Assembly: GCF_016907835.1 (NCBI RefSeq)
Contig: NZ_JAFBCT010000001.1
Coordinates: 558,001-622,000, forward strand
Source: Agromyces cerinus
Lineage (GTDB): Bacteria; Actinomycetota; Actinomycetes; Actinomycetales; Microbacteriaceae
Reading direction: 5' to 3'
Length of the DNA stretch: 64,000 nucleotides
The position numbers were made by a program, and so were the translations under genes. This document shows, one piece after another, positions 52,659-60,657 of the stretch. Under the pieces are notes generated by a model. The model was not told where the DNA came from. It saw only the letters and a program-made list of their open reading frames with translations, and did not search any database. Position 1 is the stretch's first letter, and each line of letters starts with the position of its first letter.

Positions 52659-53497
52659 GCGGGCAGGCGACGGCGATGGCGACCCTCGAGGCGCGCAACC
52701 TGGTGAAGGACTTCCGGCTGCGCAGCGGCACCAAGGTGCGCACGCTCCATGCGGTGAAGGATGTCTCGTTCACCCTCGAGCCGGGTCGCACGATCGCCCT
52801 CGTGGGCGAGAGCGGCTCGGGCAAGTCGACGATCGCACGCATGATGGCCAAGCTCGAGACGCCGACGTCGGGCGAGGTGCTGCTCGACGGGCGCACGAGC
52901 GCGACCCGCGGCGGCGGGCTCGCCCGGTACCGGCGCGACGTGCAGATGGTCTTCCAGGACCCGTTCAGCTCGCTGAACCCGTTCCACCCGATCCTGCACC
53001 ACCTGGAGCGGCCGCTGCGCATCCACAACCCGCGGCTCTCGTCGCGGCAGATCCGCGAGCGCGCCGAGGAGCTGCTCGAGCGCGTGCGCCTCTCGCCGGC
53101 GGCGAGCTTCGCCGATCGTCGGCCGCACGAGCTCTCGGGCGGTCAGCGGCAGCGCGTCGCGATCGCCCGTGCGCTCGCCCCCGGGTCGCGGTTCATCATC
53201 GCCGACGAGCCGGTGTCGATGCTCGACGTGTCGATCCGCCTCGGCGTGCTGAACCTGCTCGCCGAGCTGCAGCGGCAGGAGCACCTCGGCGTGCTCTACA
53301 TCACGCACGACCTCGCGACCGCGCGGCACTTCTCCGACGAGATCCTGGTGATGTACCGCGGGGAGATCGTCGAGCGCGGGCCGAGCGAGCAGGTGATCCT
53401 CGATCCGCAGCACGAGTACACGAAGACGCTGCTCGAGGCCGCCGCCGACCCGGATCGACTCGGGCGACTGCGCGACGATGTGCGGAACGGCGGGTGA
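52655..53497 (+). CDS. ABC transporter ATP-binding protein (OppF type)
   Basis: A 280-residue partner ATPase. Walker A GESGSGKST at about 51-59, Q-loop VFQDPFSSLNPFHP, signature HELSGGQRQRVAIARAL, Walker B FIIADEPVSMLD and switch His in YITHDL are intact. The C-terminal HEYTKTLLEAA is the shortened OppF end. With the previous gene it should form the heterodimer that powers uptake. The ROK regulator follows 69 bp later. Confidence 0.93.
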
Positions 53498-53566
53498 GGC
53501 GCCAATCAGTAAAGATTCCTTGCAGATAGAGTGACCACGAACACGAAACGAGAGAGGCGGACTGCC

Positions 53567-54724
53567 GTGAACCAGATCGACCCGGGCACCCCCACGTGGC
53601 TCGCGGCGCGCAACGACCGCACCGCCTTCCGACTCCTGCTCGAACACGGTCCGCTCACCCGGTCGCGACTCGGCGAGCTCACCGGGCTCTCGAAGCCCAC
53701 CGCATCGCAGATGCTGGCCCGCCTCGAGCGGGTCGGCCTGATCCGGCCGGTCGGCGAGCGGTCGGGCGGCCGGGGGCCGAACGCGATCACCTACGGAGTG
53801 CGCACCGATCGCATCACGGGCGTCGCGATCTCGATCCTCGACCGTGCCATCCAGGCGGTCGTGGTCGATGCCGTCGACCACGACCACCCGATCGTGCAGA
53901 TCGCGACCGATGGGCACGAGCGTTCCCCTGAGGACGATGTGCGCGCCGCTGTTCGGGCGGCCTGCGCCGAGGCCGGCATCGACGAGAGCACCGTCAGCCG
54001 CGTCGTGATCGGCGTGCAGGCCGCGTTCTTCGTCGACGGCGACGAGCTCTCGTTCACCGACACCCTGCCCGGGTGGCCCGAGATCGGATCGCGGGCCCGC
54101 ATCGAGCAGGAGCTCGGCCTCCAGGTGACGATCGACAACGACGTCAACCTCGCGACGATGGCGGAGCGCTCGTCGGGCGCGGCGCAGCAGGCGGCGAGCT
54201 TCGCCCTGTTCTGGATCGGCGACGGTCTCGGCGTCGGCCTCGACCTCGGCGGGGTCGTGCACCGCGGCGCCTCGGGCGGGGCGGGCGAGATCGGCTACCT
54301 CGCGGTGCCGCGGACGGCGGCTCCGCTCGCCCCCGCGGCGAACGACTTCACCGACCTGCTCGGCGGGCCGGCCGTCGCCCGCCTCATCGGCGGCGGCGAC
54401 GACGAGACGCTCGCCGAGGTGCTGCCCCGACTCGCCGCCGACGACGACGCCCTGTCGGCCCTCGCCGACCGCGTGATCCTCGCCGTCAACCCGCTGCTGG
54501 CGATCCTCGATCCCTCGATGATCGTGCTCGGCGGGCCCACGGGCACCGCCGGCGGTGCCCGCCTCGCCGAGCTCGTCGCCGAGCGCGTCGACCCGGCGGC
54601 GCACCCGAAGCTCGCGATGCGCACGAGCGGCACCGGCGCCCAGCCGGTGCTCCTCGGCGCGCGCCAGCAGCTCGTCGAGCAGATCCGCGACCACCTCGAG
54701 GCGGACATCTCGCTCGCCACCTGA
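53567..54724 (+). CDS. ROK-family transcriptional regulator lacking the zinc cysteines
   Basis: A 385-residue ROK regulator. The winged helix is at about 18-75 (RLLLEHGPLTRSRLGELTGLSKPTAS, in pieces) and the sugar-kinase-like domain starts near 80; DNDVNLATMAE with its Asp-Asn-Asp and FWIGDGLGVGLDLGG, then GASGGAGEIGYLA are clear. The usual CxCGxxGC zinc motif that follows HRG..GEIGH in ROK proteins is absent; there is no Cys there and Tyr replaces the metal-binding His. It may sense a sugar and control the ABC operon. GTG 53567 follows GAGAGAGG; GTG 53531 would add 12 residues. Confidence 0.88.
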   Translation: MNQIDPGTPTWLAARNDRTAFRLLLEHGPLTRSRLGELTGLSKPTASQMLARLERVGLIRPVGERSGGRGPNAITYGVRTDRITGVAISILDRAIQAVVVDAVDHDHPIVQIATDGHERSPEDDVRAAVRAACAEAGIDESTVSRVVIGVQAAFFVDGDELSFTDTLPGWPEIGSRARIEQELGLQVTIDNDVNLATMAERSSGAAQQAASFALFWIGDGLGVGLDLGGVVHRGASGGAGEIGYLAVPRTAAPLAPAANDFTDLLGGPAVARLIGGGDDETLAEVLPRLAADDDALSALADRVILAVNPLLAILDPSMIVLGGPTGTAGGARLAELVAERVDPAAHPKLAMRTSGTGAQPVLLGARQQLVEQIRDHLEADISLAT

Positions 54725-54738
54725 CTCGGCCGCAGAGA

Positions 54739-54760
54739 GCGGATGCCACGGGGCATCCGC
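54739..54760 (+). terminator. GGATGCC-type hairpin after the ROK gene
   Basis: GCGGATGCC and GGCATCCGC form a 9-bp stem with an ACGG loop, 14 bp after the ROK stop. No T run follows, so it may attenuate rather than stop transcription into the GH4 gene. Confidence 0.5.
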
Positions 54761-54827
54761 CGCCCGGCCACCGACCCTTCGCTCCGCGCTCGTGCGCGGG
54801 GCGCACCACGCACGGAATTGAGGACTG

Positions 54828-56087
54828 ATGAAGCTCGCCATCGTCGGCGGAGGCTCGACCTACACGCCCGAACTCATCGACGGGTTCGCACGTCTGCGCG
54901 ACACGCTGCCGCTCGAGGAGATCCGCCTCGTCGACCCCGATGAGCACCGTCTCGCGCTCGTCGCTGGCATGTCGCAGCGCATGCTCGAGCACGCCGGGCA
55001 CCCCGCGAAGGTGGTCGGCACGACCGACCTCGTCGCCGGTGTCGCCGATGCCGATGCCGTGCTCATCCAGTTGCGGGTCGGCGGGCAGGACGCCCGTCAC
55101 GCCGACGAGACCTGGCCGCACGAGGTCGGATGCATCGGCCAGGAGACGACCGGGCCCGGCGGCCTCGCGAAGGCGCTGCGCACCGTGCCCGTGGTGCTGC
55201 GCATCGCCGACGTCGTGCGGGCGCATGCGAAGCCCGACGCCTGGATCGTCGACTTCACGAACCCCGTCGGCATCGTCACGCGTGCCCTGCTCGAGGCGGG
55301 CCACCGCGCCGTCGGCCTCTGCAACGTCGCGATCGGCTTCCAGCGCCGCTTCGCCTCGCTCTTCGACGTCGACCACGACCGGGTGAGCCTCGGCCATGTC
55401 GGCCTCAACCACCTGACGTGGGAGCGGAGCGTCGTCATCGACGGCGCCGACCGGCTGCCCGGGCTGCTCGAGCACCGACTCGGCGTACTCGCCGAAGAGG
55501 TGCACCTGGCGCCCGCGCTCATCGCACAACTCGGCGTCGTGCCCTCGTACTACCTGCGCTACTACTACGCGCACGACGAGGTGCTGCGCGAGCAGCTCCA
55601 CGAGCCCACGCGGGCCGAGGCGGTGCGCGCGATCGAGCGCGAGCTGCTCGAGATCTACGCCGACCCGACCCAGCACGAGAAGCCCGCGGCACTCGAGGGG
55701 CGCGGCGGCGCCTTCTACTCCGAGGCGGCGATCGAGCTGCTCGCGGCGATGCGCGACGGCGCGAGCCGCTCGCGGGTGGTCAACCTGCGCAACGACGGCG
55801 TGCTGCCGTTCCTGCCCGACGACCACGTCATCGAGGTGCCGGCGGTGTTCCGCGACGGGGGATTCGTCGCAGAACCGGTCGCGCCGCTGCCCGACGACAT
55901 CCGCGGCCTCATCGCCGGTGTCGCCGGCTATGAGCGCCTCGCGCTCGACGCAGCGGTGCACGGCGGTCGCGACCGCGTGCTCCGTGCGATGCGCGCGCAC
56001 CCGCTCGTGCTGCAGCATGACCGGGCCGAGCAGCTCACCGACCTGCTCATGGCCGAGAACGCCCCGTTCCTGGAGTGGGCTCGATGA
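54828..56087 (+). CDS. GH4 glycosidase, probable 6-phospho-beta-glucosidase
   Basis: A 419-residue family-4 glycosidase, which works by NAD-dependent oxidation-elimination and needs a divalent metal. GGGSTYTPEL at 7-16 binds NAD; C165 in VGLCNVAIG and H195 in VGLNHLTWE are the metal ligands; PSYYLRYYY at 239-247 holds the catalytic Tyr and is of the 6-phospho-beta-glucosidase type (CelF, BglT). The enzyme acts on the phosphorylated sugar in the cytoplasm. No PTS gene is nearby; the adjacent BadF-type kinase could provide the phosphate. It overlaps that kinase gene by ATGA. Confidence 0.92.
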   Translation: MKLAIVGGGSTYTPELIDGFARLRDTLPLEEIRLVDPDEHRLALVAGMSQRMLEHAGHPAKVVGTTDLVAGVADADAVLIQLRVGGQDARHADETWPHEVGCIGQETTGPGGLAKALRTVPVVLRIADVVRAHAKPDAWIVDFTNPVGIVTRALLEAGHRAVGLCNVAIGFQRRFASLFDVDHDRVSLGHVGLNHLTWERSVVIDGADRLPGLLEHRLGVLAEEVHLAPALIAQLGVVPSYYLRYYYAHDEVLREQLHEPTRAEAVRAIERELLEIYADPTQHEKPAALEGRGGAFYSEAAIELLAAMRDGASRSRVVNLRNDGVLPFLPDDHVIEVPAVFRDGGFVAEPVAPLPDDIRGLIAGVAGYERLALDAAVHGGRDRVLRAMRAHPLVLQHDRAEQLTDLLMAENAPFLEWAR

Positions 56088-57097
56088 GCGGCGTGATCGT
56101 CGCCGTCGACGGCGGCGGCTCGAAGACCGACGCCGTCGCGCTCACGATCGACGGCGAGCTCGTCGCCCATGAACGCGGCGCCGGCTCGAGCCCGCACTTC
56201 GAAGGGCTCGGCGAGGCGGTCGCCGTCGTCGACGAACTCGTGCGCGCCGTGGCGGGGGAACTGCCCGTCGCCCACGCGGGGCTCTACGTCTCGGGCCTCG
56301 ACCTGCCCGTCGAGGTCGACCAGTACTCCGCCGCGATCGCGGGCTTCACGTGGGCGGGGTCGTCGACCGTCGTCGCCAACGACCTCTACGCCGTGCTTCG
56401 CGCGGGCACCGACGAACCCGACGCCGTGGCGATCGTCTGCGGCACGGGCGTGAATGCGGTCGGTGTGCGCGCCGACGGCGCCGACGTGCGCTTCCCCTCG
56501 CTCGGCGCCCTCTCCGGCGACTGGGGCGGCGGCAGCGGCATCGGCGAGCAGGTGCTGTGGCACGCCGCGAGGGACGTCGACGGCCGGGGGCCGCACACGG
56601 CGCTCACCGCGGCGATCGTCGAGCAGCTCGGCGTCGAGTCGGTGCCCGCCCTCATCGAGGACCTGCACTTCGGCCGGCGCGACTCGAGCGAGCTGACCGC
56701 GCTCGCGCCCGCGGTCTTCGGCGCCGCACGAGCGGGCGATGCAGTGGCGGCGGGACTCGTCGATCGTCAGGCCGAGGAGATCGTGGCGTTCGCCCGCGCC
56801 TGCGTGACGCGACTCGGGCTCGCCGATCGTGCCGTTCCGATCGTGCTCGGCGGCGGCATCCTGCGTTCGGGCGACGAACGTCTCATCGGCGGCATCACCT
56901 CGGGTCTGGCCGCCGTGGCTCCACGGGCCCGCATCGAGATCCTCGATGCGTCGCCGATCGTCGGAGCCGCGCTGCTCGCGCTCGATCGGGTGGGCGCGAC
57001 CGCCGAGGCGCTCGACCGGGCGCGCGACGCGGTCACGCGGGCGACGCGGATGACGCAGGCCGCTGTCGAGCGCGAGGCGGCGCCCGTCGCGCGCTGA
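56084..57097 (+). CDS. BadF/BadG-type sugar kinase (N-acetylglucosamine-kinase-like)
   Basis: A 337-residue ASKHA-fold kinase. VAVDGGGSKTDAVAL at 6-20 is the phosphate-1 loop of the BadF/BadG/BcrA/BcrD group, AIVCGTGVNAVGV the second phosphate site, and GDWGGGSGIGEQVLWHAARDVDGRG follows (in pieces) with the GG pattern of GlcNAc kinases. VIVLGGGILRSGDERL-like adenosine motif (PIVLGGGILRSG) is near 250. Known members phosphorylate GlcNAc, MurNAc or glucosamine. Directly coupled to a GH4 gene, it may phosphorylate the imported disaccharide or the released aminosugar. Last gene of the transport operon. Confidence 0.9.
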   Translation: MSGVIVAVDGGGSKTDAVALTIDGELVAHERGAGSSPHFEGLGEAVAVVDELVRAVAGELPVAHAGLYVSGLDLPVEVDQYSAAIAGFTWAGSSTVVANDLYAVLRAGTDEPDAVAIVCGTGVNAVGVRADGADVRFPSLGALSGDWGGGSGIGEQVLWHAARDVDGRGPHTALTAAIVEQLGVESVPALIEDLHFGRRDSSELTALAPAVFGAARAGDAVAAGLVDRQAEEIVAFARACVTRLGLADRAVPIVLGGGILRSGDERLIGGITSGLAAVAPRARIEILDASPIVGAALLALDRVGATAEALDRARDAVTRATRMTQAAVEREAAPVAR

Positions 57098-57133
57098 CCG
57101 CGCGGCGCGGGCGAGCCGTCGAGCTTTCGGGGA

Positions 57134-57754
57134 TCAGGCCTCTCGGCCGAGGCGGCGCACGGCGACGTCCTGGTGGGCGAGTCGCCGGAGCGCGAGCAGC
57201 ACCGGTTCGTAGAGCGCGGTGCCGAGCACCGTGTACTCGACGGCGGCGTGCGGCTCAGGAGGCATCCGCTCGAGGTCGTAGGCGGCGAGGTCTGCGGCTG
57301 CGCTGCCGTAGCGGGCGAGGCGTTCGGGCGTGATCGGCATGCCCGCGTCGGCGGCTGCGGCGAGCGCGCCCTCGAGCTGCGCGACCGCGGCGAACCCGGG
57401 GTCGTAGACCTGACCGAGTGCCTCGAGTGCGGCGCGCGCACGCGGATACGGGTCGTCGTCACCCGCGGGCTCTGCGCCGTCGGGCGGCAGCGCGCCGACC
57501 GCGCGACCGAGGGTGGAGTAGAGGTCGTCGCCGGGCTCGTCGACGAGCTGCAGCACGGCGCGCGCCTGCTGCACGCTGAGCCCGACCGGGCCGGTGAGCG
57601 CGCGCACCAGCCGGAGCCGGCGCAGATGGCGCTCGTCGTAGCTCGCCTGGGTGGCCGAGGTAGCGGTACCCGGCTGCAGCAGGCCCTCGCGGAGATAGAA
57701 CTTCACGGTCGCGACCGGCAGGCCGGCCTCGGCGGCGAGTGCGGAGATGCGCAT
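57134..57754 (-). CDS. MerR-family transcriptional regulator
   Basis: A 206-residue MerR regulator. The N-terminal winged helix reads ISALAAEAGLPVATVKFYLREGLLQPG (in pieces), with SYDERHLRRLRLVRALT completing the domain at about residue 55; a short dimer helix follows. The C-terminal 110 residues are Ala/Leu-rich and lack Cys or other clear ligand residues. It is divergent from the small membrane protein and shares a striking double operator with it. The ATG has AAGGGAT about eight bases upstream. The signal is unknown. Confidence 0.9.
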   Translation of the reverse strand: MRISALAAEAGLPVATVKFYLREGLLQPGTATSATQASYDERHLRRLRLVRALTGPVGLSVQQARAVLQLVDEPGDDLYSTLGRAVGALPPDGAEPAGDDDPYPRARAALEALGQVYDPGFAAVAQLEGALAAAADAGMPITPERLARYGSAAADLAAYDLERMPPEPHAAVEYTVLGTALYEPVLLALRRLAHQDVAVRRLGREA

Positions 57755-57768
57755 GCGGGATCCCTTGC

Positions 57769-57814
57769 ATTGGATAGTGCAACTCTCTAATATTGGAGAG
57801 TACCACTATCCAAT
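57769..57814. promoter_or_regulatory. Two adjacent MerR-type operator dyads between divergent genes
   Basis: Two 23-bp dyads abut. The first is ATTGGATAGT, three bases, ACTCTCTAAT (57769-57791); the second is ATTGGAGAGT, three bases, ACTATCCAAT (57792-57814). The outer half-sites ATTGGATAGT and ACTATCCAAT are perfect complements, so the whole 46 bp is also a nested palindrome. It is the natural target of the adjacent MerR regulator and would control both directions. Confidence 0.85.
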
Positions 57815-57842
57815 CACGATCCACGCGACGAAGGGACCGGCC

Positions 57843-58262
57843 ATGCCGTCCGCACCTGATCTCATCCTCATCGGCGTCCTCCTGCTCGCCCTCGTCACGG
57901 TCGAGAGCGGCGGCTACTTCCTCACCCGCGTGGTGCGGGGGCTGGCGCCCGCGAACCGGCTGCAGACGAACTTCTTCCGAGCGGGCCACGCGCACGCGGC
58001 CGTGCTGCTCGTGCTCTCGATGGTGATCCTCTCGGTCGTCTCCTACGCCGCACTCGACGGGTTCTGGCTCTGGCTCGCCCGACTCGGTGCGCCGATCGCG
58101 GCGATCCTCATGCCCGCCGGCTTCTTCCTCTCGGTGCTCGGCCGCGAGCCCGAGAAGCCGAACCGGCTCATCGCGCTCCTCTGGATCGGCGCCGCCTCGC
58201 TCACCGCCGGGCTCATCGCAGCCGGCGTCGGCCTCATCGCGGGCGGCGTCGCGGCCCTCTGA
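57843..58262 (+). CDS. Small four-helix membrane protein under MerR-type control
   Basis: A 139-residue membrane protein with four helices at about 7-30, 50-72, 77-97 and 110-138. The first helix is LILIGVLLLALVTVESGGYF, and a conserved-looking FFRAGHAHAAVLLVL stretch with two His lies at the start of the second; similar RAGHAHAG motifs occur in small membrane proteins of unknown function, perhaps binding heme or metal. The ATG has AAGGGA upstream. It is divergent from the MerR gene across the double operator and is therefore its likely target. A role is not known. Confidence 0.8.
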   Translation: MPSAPDLILIGVLLLALVTVESGGYFLTRVVRGLAPANRLQTNFFRAGHAHAAVLLVLSMVILSVVSYAALDGFWLWLARLGAPIAAILMPAGFFLSVLGREPEKPNRLIALLWIGAASLTAGLIAAGVGLIAGGVAAL

Positions 58263-58310
58263 ACGAACCGGATGGGTGCGAGACGAGCCCGACCGGCGTA
58301 GCGTCGGCGC

Positions 58311-58757
58311 ATGGCCATTCCGCAGCGCTTCTCACTCGTCACGCTCGGCGTCGCCGACGTCGAGGCCGCGACGGCGTTCTACCGCAGGCTCGGCTGGCGC
58401 GAGGCGCCGTCGTCGGTCGACGGCGACATCGCCTTCTTCGCCACACCCGGCGGCGTGCTCGCCCTCTGGGAGACCGCCGAGCTCGCGAAGGATGCCGCGC
58501 TCCCGACCATGCACGCGAACGCCCCGGGCTTCCGCGCGGTCGCGCTCGCGATCAACCTCGCCTCGCGCGAGGAGGTCGACGATGCCGTGGGCGACTGGGT
58601 GCTCGCGGGCGGCTCGATCTCCAAGGCGGCAGCGGAGACCGAGTGGGGCGGCTACAGCGGCTACGTCGCCGACCCCGACGGCAACCTGTGGGAACTCGCG
58701 CACAACCCGTCGTGGCCGCTCGACGAGCGGGGCCTGCCGGTGCTCCGCGGAGCCTGA
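58311..58757 (+). CDS. VOC-family (glyoxalase-like) protein
   Basis: A 148-residue vicinal-oxygen-chelate protein with two beta-alpha-beta-beta-beta modules: FSLVTLGVADVEAATAFYRRLGW at the start (in pieces), GVLALWETAELA, and the closing GYVADPDGNLWELAHNP, whose Glu is a usual metal ligand. Members are dioxygenases, isomerases or antibiotic-binding proteins, and this one cannot be assigned. It lies between the MerR/membrane pair and mqo on the plus strand with its own short gaps on both sides. Confidence 0.85.
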   Translation: MAIPQRFSLVTLGVADVEAATAFYRRLGWREAPSSVDGDIAFFATPGGVLALWETAELAKDAALPTMHANAPGFRAVALAINLASREEVDDAVGDWVLAGGSISKAAAETEWGGYSGYVADPDGNLWELAHNPSWPLDERGLPVLRGA

Positions 58758-58790
58758 ACACCGCTGGTCGGGGGCACCATCCACGGCATC

Positions 58791-58806
58791 TACACTGGAA
58801 TCCGTG
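58791..58806 (+). promoter_or_regulatory. Probable -10 element of mqo
   Basis: TACACT lies seven bases before the mqo GTG at 58804, so the transcript would start at or just before the start codon. No convincing -35 is seen 17 bp upstream. No ribosome site precedes the GTG, which fits a leaderless mRNA. Confidence 0.45.
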
Positions 58807-60282
58807 ACTTCAGAGGAAACCGTCGACGTCGTGCTGATCGGCGGGGGCATCATGAGCGCGACTCTCGGCTCCCTGCTCTCGCAACTCCAACCCGATTGGA
58901 CGATCCGCGTCTACGAGCGACTCGGCGAGGTCGCACAGGAGTCGTCGAACGCGTGGAACAACGCGGGCACCGGCCATGCAGCGCTCTGCGAGCTCAACTA
59001 CATGCCCGAGAACCCCGACGGCACGGTCAGCGCCGACAAGGCCGTCTCGATCAACGAGCAGTTCCAGATCAGCCGGCAGTACTGGTCGTACCTCGTCGAG
59101 CACGGCGCGCTGCCCGAACCGCACAACTTCATCAACACCGCGCCGCACATGACGTTCGTCAAGGGCAAGGCGAACATCGAGTACCTGAAGAAGCGCGTCG
59201 CCGCCCTCCAGGGCCAGCCGCTCTTCGAAGAGTTCGAGTTCACGGAGGACCTCGAGCGCATCGCCGAGTGGACCCCGCTCCTCGCGAAGAAGCGCAACCC
59301 CAAGGTGCGCGTCGCCGCGACCCGGACCGAGGCGGGCACCGACGTCGACTTCGGCGCGCTGACCCGATTCCTGCTCGGCGACATCGAGCGCCGCGGCGCC
59401 GAGATCGCGACGAACCACCAGGTCACCCGGCTCAAGCGCCAGAAGGACGGCACCTGGAAGCTGCGTCTGCGCCACCTCGTCGGCAACACCCCGAAGACCG
59501 TCAACGCGCGATTCGTCTTCGTCGGCGCCGGCGGCGGCGCCCTCGCACTGCTGCAGCACTCGGGCATCCCCGAGGCCAAGGGCTTCGGCGGCTTCCCGAT
59601 CTCGGGCCAGTTCTTCCGCACGACGAACCCGAAGATCGTCGCCCAGCACCACGCGAAGGTCTACGGCAAGGCCGCGAAGGGCGCTCCGCCGATGTCGGTG
59701 CCGCACCTCGACACCCGTGTCGTCGACGGTGAGACCGCCCTGCTCTTCGGGCCCTACGCCGGCTTCACGCCGAAGTTCCTGAAGACCTCGACGTGGTTCG
59801 ACCTGCCGTTCTCGATCCGCCTGCACAACCTCGGTCCGATGATCCAGGTGGGCCTCAAGAACTTCGACCTCGTGAAGTACCTCGTCTCCGAGCTGCTCGC
59901 CTCGCGCGACAAGAAGCTCGCAGCGCTCCGCGAGTTCATGCCCACCGCCAAGAGCGAGGACTGGGAGCTCATCACCGCCGGCCAGCGCGTGCAGGTCATG
60001 AAGAAAGATCCTGAGAAGGGCGGCGTGCTGCAGTTCGGCACCGAGGTCATCACGGGTGCCGACGGCACGATCGCCGGCCTCCTCGGCGCATCGCCCGGTG
60101 CTTCGACGGCTGCGCCGATCATGCTCGACGTTCTGTCGCGCTGCTTCCCCGACCGCATGGCCGAGTGGGAGCCGAAGCTGCGCGAGATGATCCCGAGCTA
60201 CGGCACGAAGCTCTCGAGCGACCCCGAGGCGGCCGCCGCCTCGCTCGCCGCCACGGCGAAGGTGCTCGACCTCACCGCCTGA
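58804..60282 (+). CDS. mqo: Malate:quinone oxidoreductase
   Basis: A 492-residue FAD enzyme that oxidises malate to oxaloacetate and passes electrons to menaquinone at the inner membrane face. VDVVLIGGGIMSATLGSLL at about 8-26 is the FAD loop; NAWNNAGTGHAALCELNY at about 49-66 is the family signature; FVFVGAGGGALALLQHSGIPE and FGPYAGFTPKFLK follow. There is no membrane helix, as expected for a peripheral enzyme. The start GTG 58804 lacks a ribosome site and lies just after a TACACT box. Length fits the family. Confidence 0.96.
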   Translation: MTSEETVDVVLIGGGIMSATLGSLLSQLQPDWTIRVYERLGEVAQESSNAWNNAGTGHAALCELNYMPENPDGTVSADKAVSINEQFQISRQYWSYLVEHGALPEPHNFINTAPHMTFVKGKANIEYLKKRVAALQGQPLFEEFEFTEDLERIAEWTPLLAKKRNPKVRVAATRTEAGTDVDFGALTRFLLGDIERRGAEIATNHQVTRLKRQKDGTWKLRLRHLVGNTPKTVNARFVFVGAGGGALALLQHSGIPEAKGFGGFPISGQFFRTTNPKIVAQHHAKVYGKAAKGAPPMSVPHLDTRVVDGETALLFGPYAGFTPKFLKTSTWFDLPFSIRLHNLGPMIQVGLKNFDLVKYLVSELLASRDKKLAALREFMPTAKSEDWELITAGQRVQVMKKDPEKGGVLQFGTEVITGADGTIAGLLGASPGASTAAPIMLDVLSRCFPDRMAEWEPKLREMIPSYGTKLSSDPEAAAASLAATAKVLDLTA

Positions 60283-60657
60283 CGACATCGACATCGATGG
60301 TCTCGACGGGCTCGACGGGCTCGACGGGCTCGACGAGCAGAGGTGTGCGGGTCGAGGTTGTCGAAACCCGGCGAGCTCTGGTACCGTCGTACCCGCTATG
60401 AAGTGAGCACACACCCTCGTCCCGCGCCTGAGGCGCCGTAGACATCGGGTGTGCCCACGGTTCTGATCAGGCCGTGTCGAACGCGACAGCGTCGGCGTGC
60501 ACCCATCCACGGCAATGCCCGGCGGGATCCTCTCCGCTCCCGGGCGGTCGTCGGCGCCGCGCGCCCGCGTGCCGCCGGCTCGGTGCATCGTGCTCGCAGC
60601 ACGCGCGCCGCGGCATCCGACGGCCGCCCGGGGGCATACGCGCAAAGGGCGTACCGC
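60283..60657 (+). other. 375-bp leader/spacer before the ABC-F gene
   Basis: No convincing gene is seen. TTGTCG (60358) and TACCGT (60382), 18 bp apart, may be the promoter of the ABC-F gene, giving a leader of about 265 bases. In it lie the minimal frames ATG-AAG-TGA at 60398 and a five-codon frame from GTG 60449 (residues MCPRF), several GC-rich hairpins, among them CGTGC/GCACG near 60590, and a 9-bp tandem repeat at its start. A translation-attenuation leader, as known for other ABC-F resistance genes, is possible. Confidence 0.5.
60302..60337. repeat. 9-bp tandem repeat, four copies
   Basis: CTCGACGGG occurs three times head to tail and is followed by a fourth copy, CTCGACGAG, with one change. 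It starts 20 bp after the mqo stop. Such CTCGACGGG runs are common at gene ends of high-GC actinobacteria and are of unknown use. Confidence 0.85.
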
